Source: Rhodanobacteraceae bacterium
GTDB taxonomy: Bacteria > Pseudomonadota > Gammaproteobacteria > Xanthomonadales > Xanthomonadaceae
Reading direction: 5' to 3'
Length of the DNA stretch: 64,000 nt
Assembly (NCBI GenBank): GCA_024233975.1
Contig: JACKOX010000005.1
Coordinates: 1-64,000 of the forward strand
The position numbers and the translations under genes were made by a program. Position 1 is the stretch's first letter. Each line of letters starts with the position of its first letter. Shown piece after piece: positions 54,669 through 63,841 of this stretch. Below the pieces are notes generated by a model. That model had not been told where the DNA came from. It saw nothing but the letters and a program-made list of their open reading frames with translations, and did not search any database.

Positions 54669-56456
54669 ATGCAAAGCTACAAGATCACCGAACATTTCTA
54701 CGACATGGTCGTCGTCGGCGCCGGCGGTGCTGGCCTGCGCGCCACGTTTGGTCTCGCCTCGAAGGGTCTCAACACCGCCTGCATCACCAAGGTGTTCCCG
54801 ACGCGCTCCCATACCGTTGCGGCGCAGGGCGGCATTTCCGCCGCGCTTGGCAACATGGGCGAGGACGACTGGCGTTTCCACTTCTACGACACCATCAAGG
54901 GTTCGGACTGGCTGGGTGACCAGGACGCGATCGAATACATGTGCAAGGAAGCGCCGGCTGCGGTGATCGAGCTGGAGCATTACGGCGTGCCGTTCTCGCG
55001 CACCGACGAAGGCAAGATCTACCAGCGTCCCTTCGGCGGCATGACCACGCACTATGGCCAGGGCACGGCGCAGCGTACTTGTGCTGCGGCTGATCGCACC
55101 GGTCACGCCATGCTGCACACGCTGTACCAGCAGTCGCTGAAGCACGACGCGCGCTTCTACATCGAATACTTCGCCACCGACCTGATCATGGACGAGGAGG
55201 GCGTGTGTCGCGGCGTGATGGCGCTGGACATGAACGAGGGCGAGCTGCACATCTTCCGCGCCCAGGGCGTGGTGCTGGCCACCGGTGGCTACGGTCGCGC
55301 CTACTTCAGCTGCACCTCGGCACACACCTGCACCGGTGACGGTGGTGGCATGGTACTGCGCGCCGGCTTGCCGCTGCAGGACCTGGAGTTCGTGCAGTTC
55401 CACCCGACCGGTATCTACGGCGCTGGCTGCCTGATCACGGAAGGCGTGCGCGGCGAGGGTGGTTACCTCACCAATTCCAAGGGCGAGCGCTTCATGGAGC
55501 GCTACGCGCCGAACGCCAAGGACCTGGCCTCGCGTGACGTCGTCAGCCGCGCCGAGACCATCGAGATTCGCGAAGGCCGAGGCGTCGGCGAGCATGGCGA
55601 CCACTGCCACCTGAACCTGATGCACTTGGGCCCCGAGGTCATCCACGAGCGCCTGCCGGGCATCGCCGAGACGGCTAAGATCTTCGCCGGCGTCGATGTC
55701 ACCAAGGAGCCGATCCCGGTGCTGCCGACCGTGCACTACAACATGGGCGGCATCCCGACCAACTACCACGGCGAGGTGCTCACCATCCGGGACGGCAACC
55801 CGAACTCCGTGGTGCCGGGCCTTTACGCCATTGGCGAGGCGGCCTGCGTGTCGGTGCATGGCGCCAATCGCCTGGGTTCGAACTCGCTGCTGGATCTGGT
55901 GGTGTTCGGGCGTGCCGTGGCCGACCGCTGCGCCGAGACGATCAAGCCGGGTGCTTCGCAGAAGAAGATGGCAGCGTCCGCCTACGACGGCGCGCTGGGT
56001 CGATTCGACGGCCTGCGCAACGCCAATGGCGGCACGCCAACGGCCGAGATCCGCAACCAGATGCAGCGTGTGATGCAGAACCACGCCGCCGTGTTCCGCA
56101 CCGGCGAGACGCTGGAAGAGGGCGTCAAGCTGATCGCCGAAACCTACGACAGCTTCGCGGACGTCAAGGTGTCGGACCGTTCGCTGGTCTGGAACTCGGA
56201 CCTCATTGAGACCTTCGAACTGCAGAACCTGCTGGGTCAGGCCGTGGGCACCATGGCCGGCGCCGCCAACCGCAAGGAATCGCGCGGTGCCCACGCCCGC
56301 GAGGACTACAGCGACCGCGACGACGAGAACTGGATGAAGCACAGCCTGATCTTTGTGGACGACAAGGGTGCGCCGCGCATCGACTATCGTCCGGTGCACA
56401 TGACCACGCTGACCAGCGAGGTCGAACCAGTGCCGCCGAAGGCGCGCGTTTACTGA
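54669..56456 (+). CDS. sdhA: succinate dehydrogenase flavoprotein subunit
   Basis: A 595-aa subunit that oxidises succinate to fumarate. N-terminal FAD motif VVVGAGGAGLRATFGLA; the covalent FAD attachment His is H48 in PTRSHTVAAQGGISAALGN; the active-site and capping regions are RPFGGMTTHYGQGTAQRTC, HPTGIYGAGCLITEGVRGEGG and NRLGSNSLLDLVVFGR. The C-terminus is KHSLIFVDDKG...PPKARVY. I start at MQSYKITEHF. Flavinylation likely needs SdhE (58073) and DUF1674 (53621), both in this operon. Confidence 0.97.
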   Translation: MQSYKITEHFYDMVVVGAGGAGLRATFGLASKGLNTACITKVFPTRSHTVAAQGGISAALGNMGEDDWRFHFYDTIKGSDWLGDQDAIEYMCKEAPAAVIELEHYGVPFSRTDEGKIYQRPFGGMTTHYGQGTAQRTCAAADRTGHAMLHTLYQQSLKHDARFYIEYFATDLIMDEEGVCRGVMALDMNEGELHIFRAQGVVLATGGYGRAYFSCTSAHTCTGDGGGMVLRAGLPLQDLEFVQFHPTGIYGAGCLITEGVRGEGGYLTNSKGERFMERYAPNAKDLASRDVVSRAETIEIREGRGVGEHGDHCHLNLMHLGPEVIHERLPGIAETAKIFAGVDVTKEPIPVLPTVHYNMGGIPTNYHGEVLTIRDGNPNSVVPGLYAIGEAACVSVHGANRLGSNSLLDLVVFGRAVADRCAETIKPGASQKKMAASAYDGALGRFDGLRNANGGTPTAEIRNQMQRVMQNHAAVFRTGETLEEGVKLIAETYDSFADVKVSDRSLVWNSDLIETFELQNLLGQAVGTMAGAANRKESRGAHAREDYSDRDDENWMKHSLIFVDDKGAPRIDYRPVHMTTLTSEVEPVPPKARVY

Positions 56457-56469
56457 TATCGAACGACCA

Positions 56470-56853
56470 GTGAACGGCAACCCTCACTACTACAGTGGCG
56501 GCGTCATTGCCTGGCAGTGGCGCTACTACGCGGCCTGGCACCAGGATCGCCTGAACCTGTTGCTGCACATGGCCACCGTGCCGCTGTTTGCGGCAGGCGT
56601 GCTGGCGGCGGCGCGGCAGGCCTTTTTCGGTGAATGGTTTGGCGCATCGATTGCCGCCGCGCTGGCGCTGGTTGCATTGGGCATTCAGTGGCTGGGTCAC
56701 CTTCGCGAACCCGCCAGGGCCCCGGACGCCGGCAACCCCATTGACTGGCTTCGCCGCGTGCTGGCGGAACAGTTCATCACCTTCCCCCGTTTTGTCCTGA
56801 GCGGTGGCTGGCTGCACCAGATGGTGTCGCAGCCCCGCATTGATCCGAGGTAA
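56470..56853 (+). CDS. small membrane protein, DUF962/Mpo1-like
   Basis: A 127-aa protein with two hydrophobic helices (about residues 28-48 and 58-75). The N-terminal W-R-Y-Y-x-x-W-H followed by N-x-L-L-H (YYAAWHQDRLNLLLHMATVPLF) and the later GIQWLGHLREPA resemble the DUF962/Mpo1 family, whose yeast member is a 2-hydroxy-fatty-acid dioxygenase. The match is not complete, so the call is tentative. A GTG start, 13 bases after sdhA, and 4 bases before sdhB, place it inside the sdh operon. Confidence 0.6.
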   Translation: MNGNPHYYSGGVIAWQWRYYAAWHQDRLNLLLHMATVPLFAAGVLAAARQAFFGEWFGASIAAALALVALGIQWLGHLREPARAPDAGNPIDWLRRVLAEQFITFPRFVLSGGWLHQMVSQPRIDPR

Positions 56854-56857
56854 TCCG

Positions 56858-57646
56858 ATGGCCGAGTTCACCCTCCCGAAGAACTCCAAGGTGCAGAAGG
56901 GCCGCCACTTCCCGGCGCCCGAAGGCGCCAAGCGCGTGCGCACCTTCAAGATCTACCGCTGGACGCCGGACGACGGCGAGAACCCGCGCCTCGATACCTA
57001 CGACGTCGACCTCGACCGCTGCGGCCCCATGGTTCTGGACGCACTGATCAAGATCAAGAACGAAGTCGACCCGACGCTGACCTTCCGCCGTTCCTGCCGT
57101 GAGGGCATCTGCGGCAGCTGCGCGATGAACATCGATGGCAGCAACACGCTGGCCTGCACCCGCGCCATCGAGGACTGCGGCAAGAAGGACGTGCCGATCT
57201 ATCCGCTGCCGCACATGCCGGTGGTGAAGGACCTGGTGCCGGATCTGACGCATTTCTATGCGCAGTACGCGTCGATCAAGCCGTGGATCCGCACGCAGAG
57301 CGCGCCGCCGCCGGATCGCGAGCGCCTGCAGTCGCCGGAGGAGCGCAAGCACCTCGACGGCCTGTACGAGTGCATCCTCTGCGCCTGCTGTTCGACCAGC
57401 TGCCCAAGCTACTGGTGGAACGGTGACCGTTACCTCGGCCCGGCCATCCTGCTGCAGGCCTACCGCTGGATTGCTGACAGCCGTGACGAGGACACCGGTG
57501 CGCGCCTGGACGAGCTGGAAGATCCGTTCCGCCTGTATCGCTGCCACACCATCATGAACTGCACGCGGACCTGCCCGAAGGGCCTGAATCCGGCCAAGGC
57601 CATCGCCGAGATCAAGAAGCTGATGATCCAGCGCCGCGGCGCCTGA
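56858..57646 (+). CDS. sdhB: succinate dehydrogenase iron-sulfur subunit
   Basis: A 262-aa electron-transfer subunit. [2Fe-2S] ligands lie in SCREGICGSCAMNIDG and LAC; the [4Fe-4S] and [3Fe-4S] ligands in CILCACCSTSCPSYWW, CHTIMNCTRTCPKGLNP. Length and spacing are standard. It begins MAEFTLPKNSKVQKG and follows the DUF962-like gene after 4 bases, so sdhCDA-X-sdhB is one transcript. Confidence 0.97.
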   Translation: MAEFTLPKNSKVQKGRHFPAPEGAKRVRTFKIYRWTPDDGENPRLDTYDVDLDRCGPMVLDALIKIKNEVDPTLTFRRSCREGICGSCAMNIDGSNTLACTRAIEDCGKKDVPIYPLPHMPVVKDLVPDLTHFYAQYASIKPWIRTQSAPPPDRERLQSPEERKHLDGLYECILCACCSTSCPSYWWNGDRYLGPAILLQAYRWIADSRDEDTGARLDELEDPFRLYRCHTIMNCTRTCPKGLNPAKAIAEIKKLMIQRRGA

Positions 57647-57656
57647 GGACAACGAC

Positions 57657-58076
57657 ATGGTCGACACGCGCATCTTCCTGCCGGCGCTGGCGATGGTCGC
57701 ACTGACCTTCATCGTTTCGATGCGCATGCTGTTCCTGCGGCTTGGCGAGATGAAGCGCGAGCGCATCCATCCGCAGGCGGTGGCGACGCGCGCGCAGCTG
57801 ACCGCGAAGGTGCGCGACAGTCGTGCCGCCGACAACTTCGCCAACCTGTTCGAACTGCCGGTGCTTTTCTACTTGGCGCTGGTTGTCGCCGCGCTGTCCG
57901 GGCTGGTGAACGATGTAACCCTAGGGATCAGCTGGGCCTTCGTCGCTCTTCGCGTCGCCCACAGCAGCATCCAGTGCAGCTACAACCGCGTCATGCACCG
58001 TTTCGTCGTGTTCCTGCTCGGGGTGGCCTGCCTGATGGCACTTTGGGGCTGGCTGGCCTATGGGCTGCTGCATTGA
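57657..58076 (+). CDS. MAPEG-family membrane protein
   Basis: A 139-aa four-helix membrane protein. NFANLFELPVLFYLALVVAA and WAFVALRVAHSSIQCSYNRVMHRF match the MAPEG family (membrane-associated eicosanoid/glutathione proteins), whose bacterial members often have no known substrate. It starts 10 bases after sdhB, and its TGA is inside the sdhE TTG start overlap (TTGA). A link to SDH function is not known. Confidence 0.85.
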   Translation: MVDTRIFLPALAMVALTFIVSMRMLFLRLGEMKRERIHPQAVATRAQLTAKVRDSRAADNFANLFELPVLFYLALVVAALSGLVNDVTLGISWAFVALRVAHSSIQCSYNRVMHRFVVFLLGVACLMALWGWLAYGLLH

Positions 58077-58318
58077 GCAGCGACGCGATCCTGCGCCGCC
58101 TGCAATGGCGCTGTCGTCGAGGCATGAAGGAGCTGGACCAGCTGCTGACCCGCTATTTGGAGCAGCGCTGGGCGTCGGCTGACGCCACCGAACGCCAGCA
58201 TTTCGAGAACCTGCTCGCCTGCGAGGATGACCAGCTGTGGCGCTGGTTCCTTGGTCGCGAGGCCGTCACCGACCCGGAGCACCGCGCGATTGTCGACCGC
58301 ATCCTCCAACTGGCTTGA
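58073..58318 (+). CDS. sdhE: SdhE (SDHAF2-type) flavinylation/assembly factor, TTG start
   Basis: An 81-aa protein. LRRLQWRCRRGMKELDQLLTRYLE contains the RGxxE-type signature (RRGMKELD) essential in SdhE. The remainder (FENLLACEDDQLWRWFLGREAVTDPEH) is conserved. No ATG or GTG starts the frame before that motif; TTG at 58073-58075 overlaps the preceding TGA. It binds SdhA to help covalent FAD attachment. A ygfX-like gene follows as in E. coli. Confidence 0.9.
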   Translation: MSSDAILRRLQWRCRRGMKELDQLLTRYLEQRWASADATERQHFENLLACEDDQLWRWFLGREAVTDPEHRAIVDRILQLA

Positions 58319-58319
58319 G

Positions 58320-58736
58320 CTGCCGCTGACGCCGCCGCGCTGGTTGATCCCGACCTTGATGGTGCTGGCCTTGCTGGCCCTGGTCGCGCTGTGGATCAGT
58401 GCAGTCCCCCGTGTGGCGGTGACGCTGCCGCTGCTGCCGTTTGGTCTGCTGCTGCATCGTCTGAACCAGTTGCCGCGCGGGCTGCTGCACTTTCGTGATG
58501 ACGGCGGCCTGGTCTGGATCGACGAGCATCGACGTGAACACGATATGCGGCTGATCGCTGCCAGTGCGCGCGGGCCCCTGCAGGTGCTGCGCCTGGGCGA
58601 AGGAAAGCATCGTTTCAGCGCGATCTACTGTCGTCCCGGCAATCTCGACGCCACGCAGCAGCGACGATTGACGCTGTGGCTCCGTCGCCATGCCAATGCC
58701 ACCTCTACCGCCAGCGACACGGTGGCCACGCCATGA
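58320..58736 (+). CDS. YgfX/CptA-like membrane protein
   Basis: About 138 aa: a hydrophobic hairpin (WLIPTLMVLALLALVALWISAV and VTLPLLPFGLLLHRLN), then a beta-rich soluble part (GLVWIDEHRREHDMRLIAASARGPLQVLRLG...FSAIYCRPGNLD...RLTLWLRRH). The layout and place after sdhE match E. coli YgfX (CptA), an inner-membrane protein partner of SdhE. The start is unresolved: the CTG at 58320 and TTGs at 58344 or 58356 are candidates, and an ATG at 58227 would overlap sdhE by 90 bases. lolC overlaps its end (ATGA). Confidence 0.65.
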   Translation: MPLTPPRWLIPTLMVLALLALVALWISAVPRVAVTLPLLPFGLLLHRLNQLPRGLLHFRDDGGLVWIDEHRREHDMRLIAASARGPLQVLRLGEGKHRFSAIYCRPGNLDATQQRRLTLWLRRHANATSTASDTVATP

Positions 58737-59989
58737 TGCGTTCGCTGGCGATGTGGATCGGCCTGCGCTACACACGGGCCAAACGCCGCAACCACTTCAT
58801 CTCCTTCATCTCGCTGGTGTCCATGCTGGGCATCGTGATCGGCGTCACCGCACTAATTACTGTGATCTCGGTGATGAACGGGTTCGAGAGCGAACTGCGC
58901 ACGCGCATCCTCGGCATGGTCTCGCACGCGACGATCAGCGCCGCTGATGATCAGACCGGCATGGACGACTGGCAGAAAGCCATCGATCTGTCCGGCACCG
59001 ATCCACGCGTGCTGGGCGCCGCACCCTATGCCGAGCGAGAAGGCCTGCTGCAGGGGCAGCGTGGCCTGACCCAGCCCGCGCTGCTCCGCGGCATCGATCC
59101 GGTCCAGGAAGCCGGGGTCTCGCAACTGTCCGAAAAGATGATTCGCGGCGACATGGCCTCGCTTAGGCCCGGCGACTTCAATATCGTGCTTGGCAAGGAA
59201 TTGGCACTGTGGCTCAACGTCGATATCGGCGACACGGTGACGGTGTACGTGCCGGAGTTCCGCACCACACCGGTTGGCGTGCTGCCGCAGATGAAACGTT
59301 TCAAGGTCAGCGGCATCTTCGAGGTCGGCCTGCAGGAGGCCGACCTGCAGCTTGCGCTGATCAACCTTGGCGACGCTCAGAAGCTGCTGCGGCTGGGCGA
59401 CAAGGTCAGCGGCGTGCGGCTCAAGTTGACCGACATGTTCGATGCCTGGAACGTCGCCCGCGACCTTGGTGATCGCTTGGGCGGCTACTACCGCATCCGC
59501 GACTGGAGTCGCGACCACGCCAACTTCTTCCGCGCCATCCGCATGGAAAAGACCGTGATGTTCGTGATCCTGTCGCTGATCATCGCGGTGGCCGCCTTCA
59601 ACCTGGTGTCGTCGCTGGTGATGCTGGTCACTGACAAGCAGGCCGATATCGCTATCCTGCGCACCCTTGGCATGACGCCGGGCACGGTGATGCGAATATT
59701 CATGGTGCAGGGCACGTTGATTGGCGTGGTCGGTATTGCGATCGGACTGGTCTGCGGCGTCCTGCTGACCTTGAACCTCAGTCATGTGGTCAGCGGACTG
59801 GAGTCATTCCTTGGCTACGAGCTGATGCCCGAGGACGTCTACTACATCAGCGGCGTGCCGTCCGAACTGCATTGGGGTGATGTTGGGCTGATCGCGGTGA
59901 TCGCCTTCGTATTCTGTCTGCTGGCGACGATTTATCCGGCCTGGCGCGCGGCGCGAACCGATCCGGCGGAGGCGCTGCGCTATGAGTGA
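58733..59989 (+). CDS. lolC: lipoprotein-releasing ABC transporter permease LolC/E
   Basis: A 418-aa permease with a first helix at NHFISFISLVSMLGIVIGVTALI, a periplasmic domain (about 50-270), and three C-terminal helices (FVILSLIIAVAAFNLVSSLVML; GTLIGVVGIAIGLVCGVLLTL; LIAVIAFVFCLLATIYPAWRAARTDPAEALRYE). FNLVSSLVMLVTDKQADIAILRTLGM is highly conserved in LolC/LolE. With lolD next and lolA at 33.7 kb this is the outer-membrane lipoprotein export route. Only one permease gene lies beside lolD, so it may work as a LolCD-type homodimer (often called LolF). It begins with an ATGATG. Confidence 0.92.
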   Translation: MMRSLAMWIGLRYTRAKRRNHFISFISLVSMLGIVIGVTALITVISVMNGFESELRTRILGMVSHATISAADDQTGMDDWQKAIDLSGTDPRVLGAAPYAEREGLLQGQRGLTQPALLRGIDPVQEAGVSQLSEKMIRGDMASLRPGDFNIVLGKELALWLNVDIGDTVTVYVPEFRTTPVGVLPQMKRFKVSGIFEVGLQEADLQLALINLGDAQKLLRLGDKVSGVRLKLTDMFDAWNVARDLGDRLGGYYRIRDWSRDHANFFRAIRMEKTVMFVILSLIIAVAAFNLVSSLVMLVTDKQADIAILRTLGMTPGTVMRIFMVQGTLIGVVGIAIGLVCGVLLTLNLSHVVSGLESFLGYELMPEDVYYISGVPSELHWGDVGLIAVIAFVFCLLATIYPAWRAARTDPAEALRYE

Positions 59990-60677
59990 TCGCATGAGCG
60001 ACGCCGTGATCCGCTGCGAAGGCCTTGGCAAGACCTATGCCGAAGGTCGCCTGCGCACGCCGGTGTTCGATGGTCTGGACTTCCACGTAGCGCGTGGCGA
60101 GACGGTGGCCATCGTTGGCGCCAGCGGCGCGGGAAAAAGCACACTGCTCCACCTGCTTGGTGGTCTCGATACGCCGACGGCGGGCGAGGTCTGGGTTGGT
60201 GGGCAGCAGATGTCGGCGGTCAGCGACAAGGCGCGCGGCCAGCTGCGCAACCGCGCGCTGGGTTTCGTCTATCAATTCCACCACCTGTTGCCGGAGTTCA
60301 CCGCGCGCGAGAACGTGATGATGCCGCTGCGCATCGCCGGCGTCGGCATCGCGGAAGCCGCCAGGCGGTCCGACGAATTGCTGGAACGCGTCGGTCTGGG
60401 CGAGCGTCTCGAGCACAAGCCCGGCGAGCTGTCCGGTGGTGAGCGCCAGCGCTGTGCCGTGGCGCGTGCGCTGGTCACGCGACCTGCCTGCATCCTCGGC
60501 GATGAGCCCACCGGCAACCTCGACGAGCACACGGCTGCGCAGGTCTATGCGCTGATGCTGGAGCTCAACCGCGAGATTGGCACCAGCTTCGTGCTGGTCA
60601 CCCATGACCGCGGTCTTGCGCGCCGCATGGATCGCACGCTGGAACTCAGCGCCGGAAAGCTGCGGCCGCTGGATTGA
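59982..60677 (+). CDS. lolD: lipoprotein-releasing ABC transporter ATPase LolD
   Basis: A 231-aa ABC ATPase of the MacB/LolD group. Walker A GASGAGKSTLL (about 45-55), Q-loop VYQFHHLLPEFTARENVMMP, signature LSGGERQRCAVARAL, Walker B CILGDEPTGNLD, H-loop THD. The LLPEFTARENVMMPL segment is characteristic of LolD. The ATG overlaps the lolC end by 8 bases, so one operon. Confidence 0.95.
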   Translation: MSDRMSDAVIRCEGLGKTYAEGRLRTPVFDGLDFHVARGETVAIVGASGAGKSTLLHLLGGLDTPTAGEVWVGGQQMSAVSDKARGQLRNRALGFVYQFHHLLPEFTARENVMMPLRIAGVGIAEAARRSDELLERVGLGERLEHKPGELSGGERQRCAVARALVTRPACILGDEPTGNLDEHTAAQVYALMLELNREIGTSFVLVTHDRGLARRMDRTLELSAGKLRPLD

Positions 60678-60695
60678 GCTGCCCGGCGCCTCGCG

Positions 60696-61166
60696 TCAGG
60701 CGCGTCTTGCCACGCAGGAAAAGCAGCCGCGGCCGGCGTTGTGCAGCTGCACGTAGCTGGTAGCGGGATCGTCGAACAAGGCATCAAGCGCGCCCGACAC
60801 CCGGCTGCCCTCGACAATGTCACCGCCGAGCATCCGATGCCGGGCGTCGTAGGCGCGCAGCGACATCGTTCGCTGGCTGACATAGGGCGGTATCTCGCCA
60901 GGTTGCAGCACGCATCGGGTCGCGCCGCGACGAACGAAGATCGGACCGGATGACCGATACGGCGAATCGGTGTCCAGATGCTGGTAGGGCAACAGCAGCA
61001 GTTCGTCGCCGATGTCGGCATCACGCAGGCTGATCCGGCAGGGAAAGCCGAAACCGGTGTCGGCAATAACGCGGATTGCGTGGTGTCTCGCGAGTTCTTC
61101 ATCACCAAGTTCGAACAGGTTGGCGAAAGGCTCGTGACGAATGCCGAGTAGCTGGAAGCTGGCCAT
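60696..61166 (-). CDS. DUF1203 protein
   Basis: A 156-aa protein. FQLLGIRHEPFANLFELGDEELA, GFPCRISLRDADIGDELLLLPYQHL, SPYRSSGPIFVRRGATRC, TMSLRAYDARHRM and YVQLHNAGRGCFSCVARR match the DUF1203 family closely. The family has no established biochemical role. It is the only minus-strand gene between lolD and comEC. No signal peptide, no membrane segments. Confidence 0.9.
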   Translation of the reverse strand: MASFQLLGIRHEPFANLFELGDEELARHHAIRVIADTGFGFPCRISLRDADIGDELLLLPYQHLDTDSPYRSSGPIFVRRGATRCVLQPGEIPPYVSQRTMSLRAYDARHRMLGGDIVEGSRVSGALDALFDDPATSYVQLHNAGRGCFSCVARRA

Positions 61167-61389
61167 GTGAGGCTCCTGGATGGAATGCCCACATGGTCGC
61201 TGCAGCGTGTGTGTCGTTCTCGCCGGATCCGGACATGCATGTGACCGCGGTTCGTCTGGATGCCGGATTTTTCCTACCTCGGGACGCGGCGCGTGCCGAT
61301 GGTTGGCGTTTCGGGAAATGGGCAGATTGTTCGCGATGAGCCATCCGCTGCCGTCGCCCCAAGAACAAACTGTCTCCGGGTCCGTGCTG

Positions 61390-63768
61390 ATGACCGAAAC
61401 TTCCGGTCATCACTGGGCGGGGCCGACGGCTATGCTCGCGGCGCTGCTCGGGGCATTGTCGGCGACGCTGCTGCCGGCGCTTCCATCAAGCCTGCTGCTG
61501 ACAGGGATCATGTCGCTCGCCGGGCTGGCGTTGTTTTCAAGCCGAATGCGCCTGCCTGCCATTGCGCTGCTCGCTTTTTGCTGGCTCTGCCTGCAGGCGG
61601 GCTGGGGAATGGATGCGCGGCTGCCTTCGGAGCTGGAAGGCGCCGACCTGACGATCGATGGCCGGGTCGATGGGCTGGTCTGGCCTGAGGCGCGGCGGCA
61701 GCGCTTCGACTTCATCGTCGGGCACGGTGAAGGCGAGGCGTCGGTGCTGGATGGAAGGCGCGTTCGCCTGTCCTGGTACGAGCACGAGGCGCCGCTACCG
61801 GCGGGCAGTGACTGGCGCTTCGTCGTCCGCCTGCAGCGCCCGCATGGCGGTCGCAATCCCGACGGATTCGACTTCGAGCGCCATGCGCTGCAGCGCGGGC
61901 TGGTGGCAACCGGCTATGTGAGGTCGGCGATGGCGATGGCCGGCTCGTCGCACGGGAAGGGCATCGACGCCTTGCGTGATCGTCTCGCCACGATGCTCGA
62001 ACAGCGCACCGGCCAGCGCGCCAGCCGCTTCCTGCGCGGGATCGGTATCGCGGATACCCGTGGCCTGGATGACGGCGACTGGGAAGCGCTGCGTGCCACC
62101 GGAACCTCGCATCTACTGGCGATTTCCGGCCTGCACCTCGGGTTGCTGGCCGGTCTTGCCGCCTTGCTGGTGCGTCTTGCCTACCGGCTGATCCCGCGAC
62201 TCGGCCTGCGTCTGCCATTGCCCCAGGCGGCTGCATTGGTTGCACTGCTGGCCGCCTCCGGCTATGCCGCACTGGCCGGCTTCGGGCTGCCGACAAGGCG
62301 TGCGCTGCTGATGCTGGGCTGCGTGCTGCTGGCACGCCTGCTGCGACGAGCCAGCGGCATCGCACAGGGACTGTCACTGGCGTTGCTGGTGATCCTGCTG
62401 TTCGATCCGCTGGCCATTCTCGGCGCGGGGTTCTGGCTCAGCTTTGCCGGCGTCGCCTGGCTGCTGTGGACGCTGCCGTCGGTCGGTTCGGCGAACCTGG
62501 ATGGATCGCATGGCCGCGCGAAGCGCTGGTTGCGCGAGGCCGTGCTGGCGCAATGCGTGCTCAGTCTTGGTCTGCTGCCATTGAGCCTGGCTTTCTTCGG
62601 GCAGGCCTCGCTGCTGTCGTTGCCGCTCAATCTGGTCGCGGTTCCGGTTCTGGGGTTCGTCGTCCTGCCACTGACCATGATCGGCATCGGGCTGTTGTTG
62701 CTGGGGCTGCCGGCTTCGGGCGTTCTGCAGGCTGCAGGTGCAGCGATGGAAGGGCTCTGGTGGCTGCTGTCGCGGGCCGCCGATCTGCCGGTGGTCCAGC
62801 TTCAGCTGCCGACGCCTTCGATTCTCGCGCTGCTGCTGGCCGGACTGGCGGTGGTCTGGATGCTGATGCCGCGCGGCATGCCCGGCAAGCCACTGGCTGC
62901 GCTGCTCTTGCTGCCCATGCTGCTGCCGCGCGGGAATGATCCGGCTGCCGGCCAACTGGACGTGCAGGTGTTGGATGTCGGTCAGGGGCTGGCGGTGGTT
63001 CTGCGAACCCGCAACCACGCGTTGCTTTACGACGCCGGTCCGGCGTCGCCGGGTTCCTTGGATCGTGGCCAGGCGGTGGTGGTGCCGGCGCTTCGGGAAC
63101 TGGGCGTCCACCGGCTTGATCGGATGATCATCAGCCACGGCGACAATGACCACGCTGGCGGTGCGGCTGCGGTGATTCGCGCCATGGCGTCGATCGACGT
63201 TCTCGCGGGCGAACCCGCGAAACTGCCGGATTCCAGTCACTGCGAAGCCGGAACGCGTTGGCAATGGGACGGCGTGGACTTCCAGCTCCTGCATCCGCCG
63301 CCGCATTTCCCGGAGCTGGGCAACCAGAGTTCTTGCGTGCTGCTGGTCGAGGTGGGCGGGCGGCGTCTGCTGCTTCCTGGCGACGTCGATGCGCTGATCG
63401 AATCGCGACTGCTCCGCGAATATCCGGAACTGAAGCACGTCGACGTGCTGCTGGTTCCGCATCACGGGAGCAGTGGCTCCTCGTCGCCGGCTTTCGTCGA
63501 AGCGCTGCATCCGCGGCTGGCGCTGGTTTCCGACGGCTACCGCAATCGCTTTGGCCACCCGCGGGCGGATGTCATCCAGCGATATGTCGACGCGGGCAGC
63601 CAGCTGCATGACACGGCGGGTGGCGGTGCGCTGTCGCTGCGCCTGGGAACCGGCAACGATTTGCCGGAAGTCCTTGCCGAGCGCGAGCAGCACCGGCATT
63701 TCTGGGCCGAAGCGGCGTATCGCCCGGGCACGACCCCGCTGAACCAGCGCCCGCCGGAATCGCGCTAG
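61390..63768 (+). CDS. comEC: DNA internalization channel ComEC/Rec2
   Basis: A 792-aa polytopic protein that moves one DNA strand across the inner membrane during natural transformation. After an N-terminal helix cluster and an OB-like domain (about 80-170), the competence core has GIADTRGLDDGDWEALRATGTSHLLAISGLHLGLLAG. Many helices follow. The C-terminal metallo-beta-lactamase-like domain (about residue 590 onward) has VLDVGQGLAVVLR, SHGDNDHAGGAAAV, LLPGDVD and PHHGSSGSSSPAF. Starts at 61336 or 61390 are possible. The order lolC-lolD-comEC-exbB is typical of xanthomonads. Confidence 0.93.
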   Translation: MTETSGHHWAGPTAMLAALLGALSATLLPALPSSLLLTGIMSLAGLALFSSRMRLPAIALLAFCWLCLQAGWGMDARLPSELEGADLTIDGRVDGLVWPEARRQRFDFIVGHGEGEASVLDGRRVRLSWYEHEAPLPAGSDWRFVVRLQRPHGGRNPDGFDFERHALQRGLVATGYVRSAMAMAGSSHGKGIDALRDRLATMLEQRTGQRASRFLRGIGIADTRGLDDGDWEALRATGTSHLLAISGLHLGLLAGLAALLVRLAYRLIPRLGLRLPLPQAAALVALLAASGYAALAGFGLPTRRALLMLGCVLLARLLRRASGIAQGLSLALLVILLFDPLAILGAGFWLSFAGVAWLLWTLPSVGSANLDGSHGRAKRWLREAVLAQCVLSLGLLPLSLAFFGQASLLSLPLNLVAVPVLGFVVLPLTMIGIGLLLLGLPASGVLQAAGAAMEGLWWLLSRAADLPVVQLQLPTPSILALLLAGLAVVWMLMPRGMPGKPLAALLLLPMLLPRGNDPAAGQLDVQVLDVGQGLAVVLRTRNHALLYDAGPASPGSLDRGQAVVVPALRELGVHRLDRMIISHGDNDHAGGAAAVIRAMASIDVLAGEPAKLPDSSHCEAGTRWQWDGVDFQLLHPPPHFPELGNQSSCVLLVEVGGRRLLLPGDVDALIESRLLREYPELKHVDVLLVPHHGSSGSSSPAFVEALHPRLALVSDGYRNRFGHPRADVIQRYVDAGSQLHDTAGGGALSLRLGTGNDLPEVLAEREQHRHFWAEAAYRPGTTPLNQRPPESR

Positions 63769-63841
63769 GCGGTCCGCAGCGGCTATCCTATCGGCTGTCC
63801 GGCGGGCCTTGCGTCCGCACCCGTCAATCAAGGAGTGACCT

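Noticed and set aside
54666..56480. 604-codon minus-strand ORF across sdhA
   Set aside because: Exactly covers sdhA in antisense; typical of high-G+C genomes.
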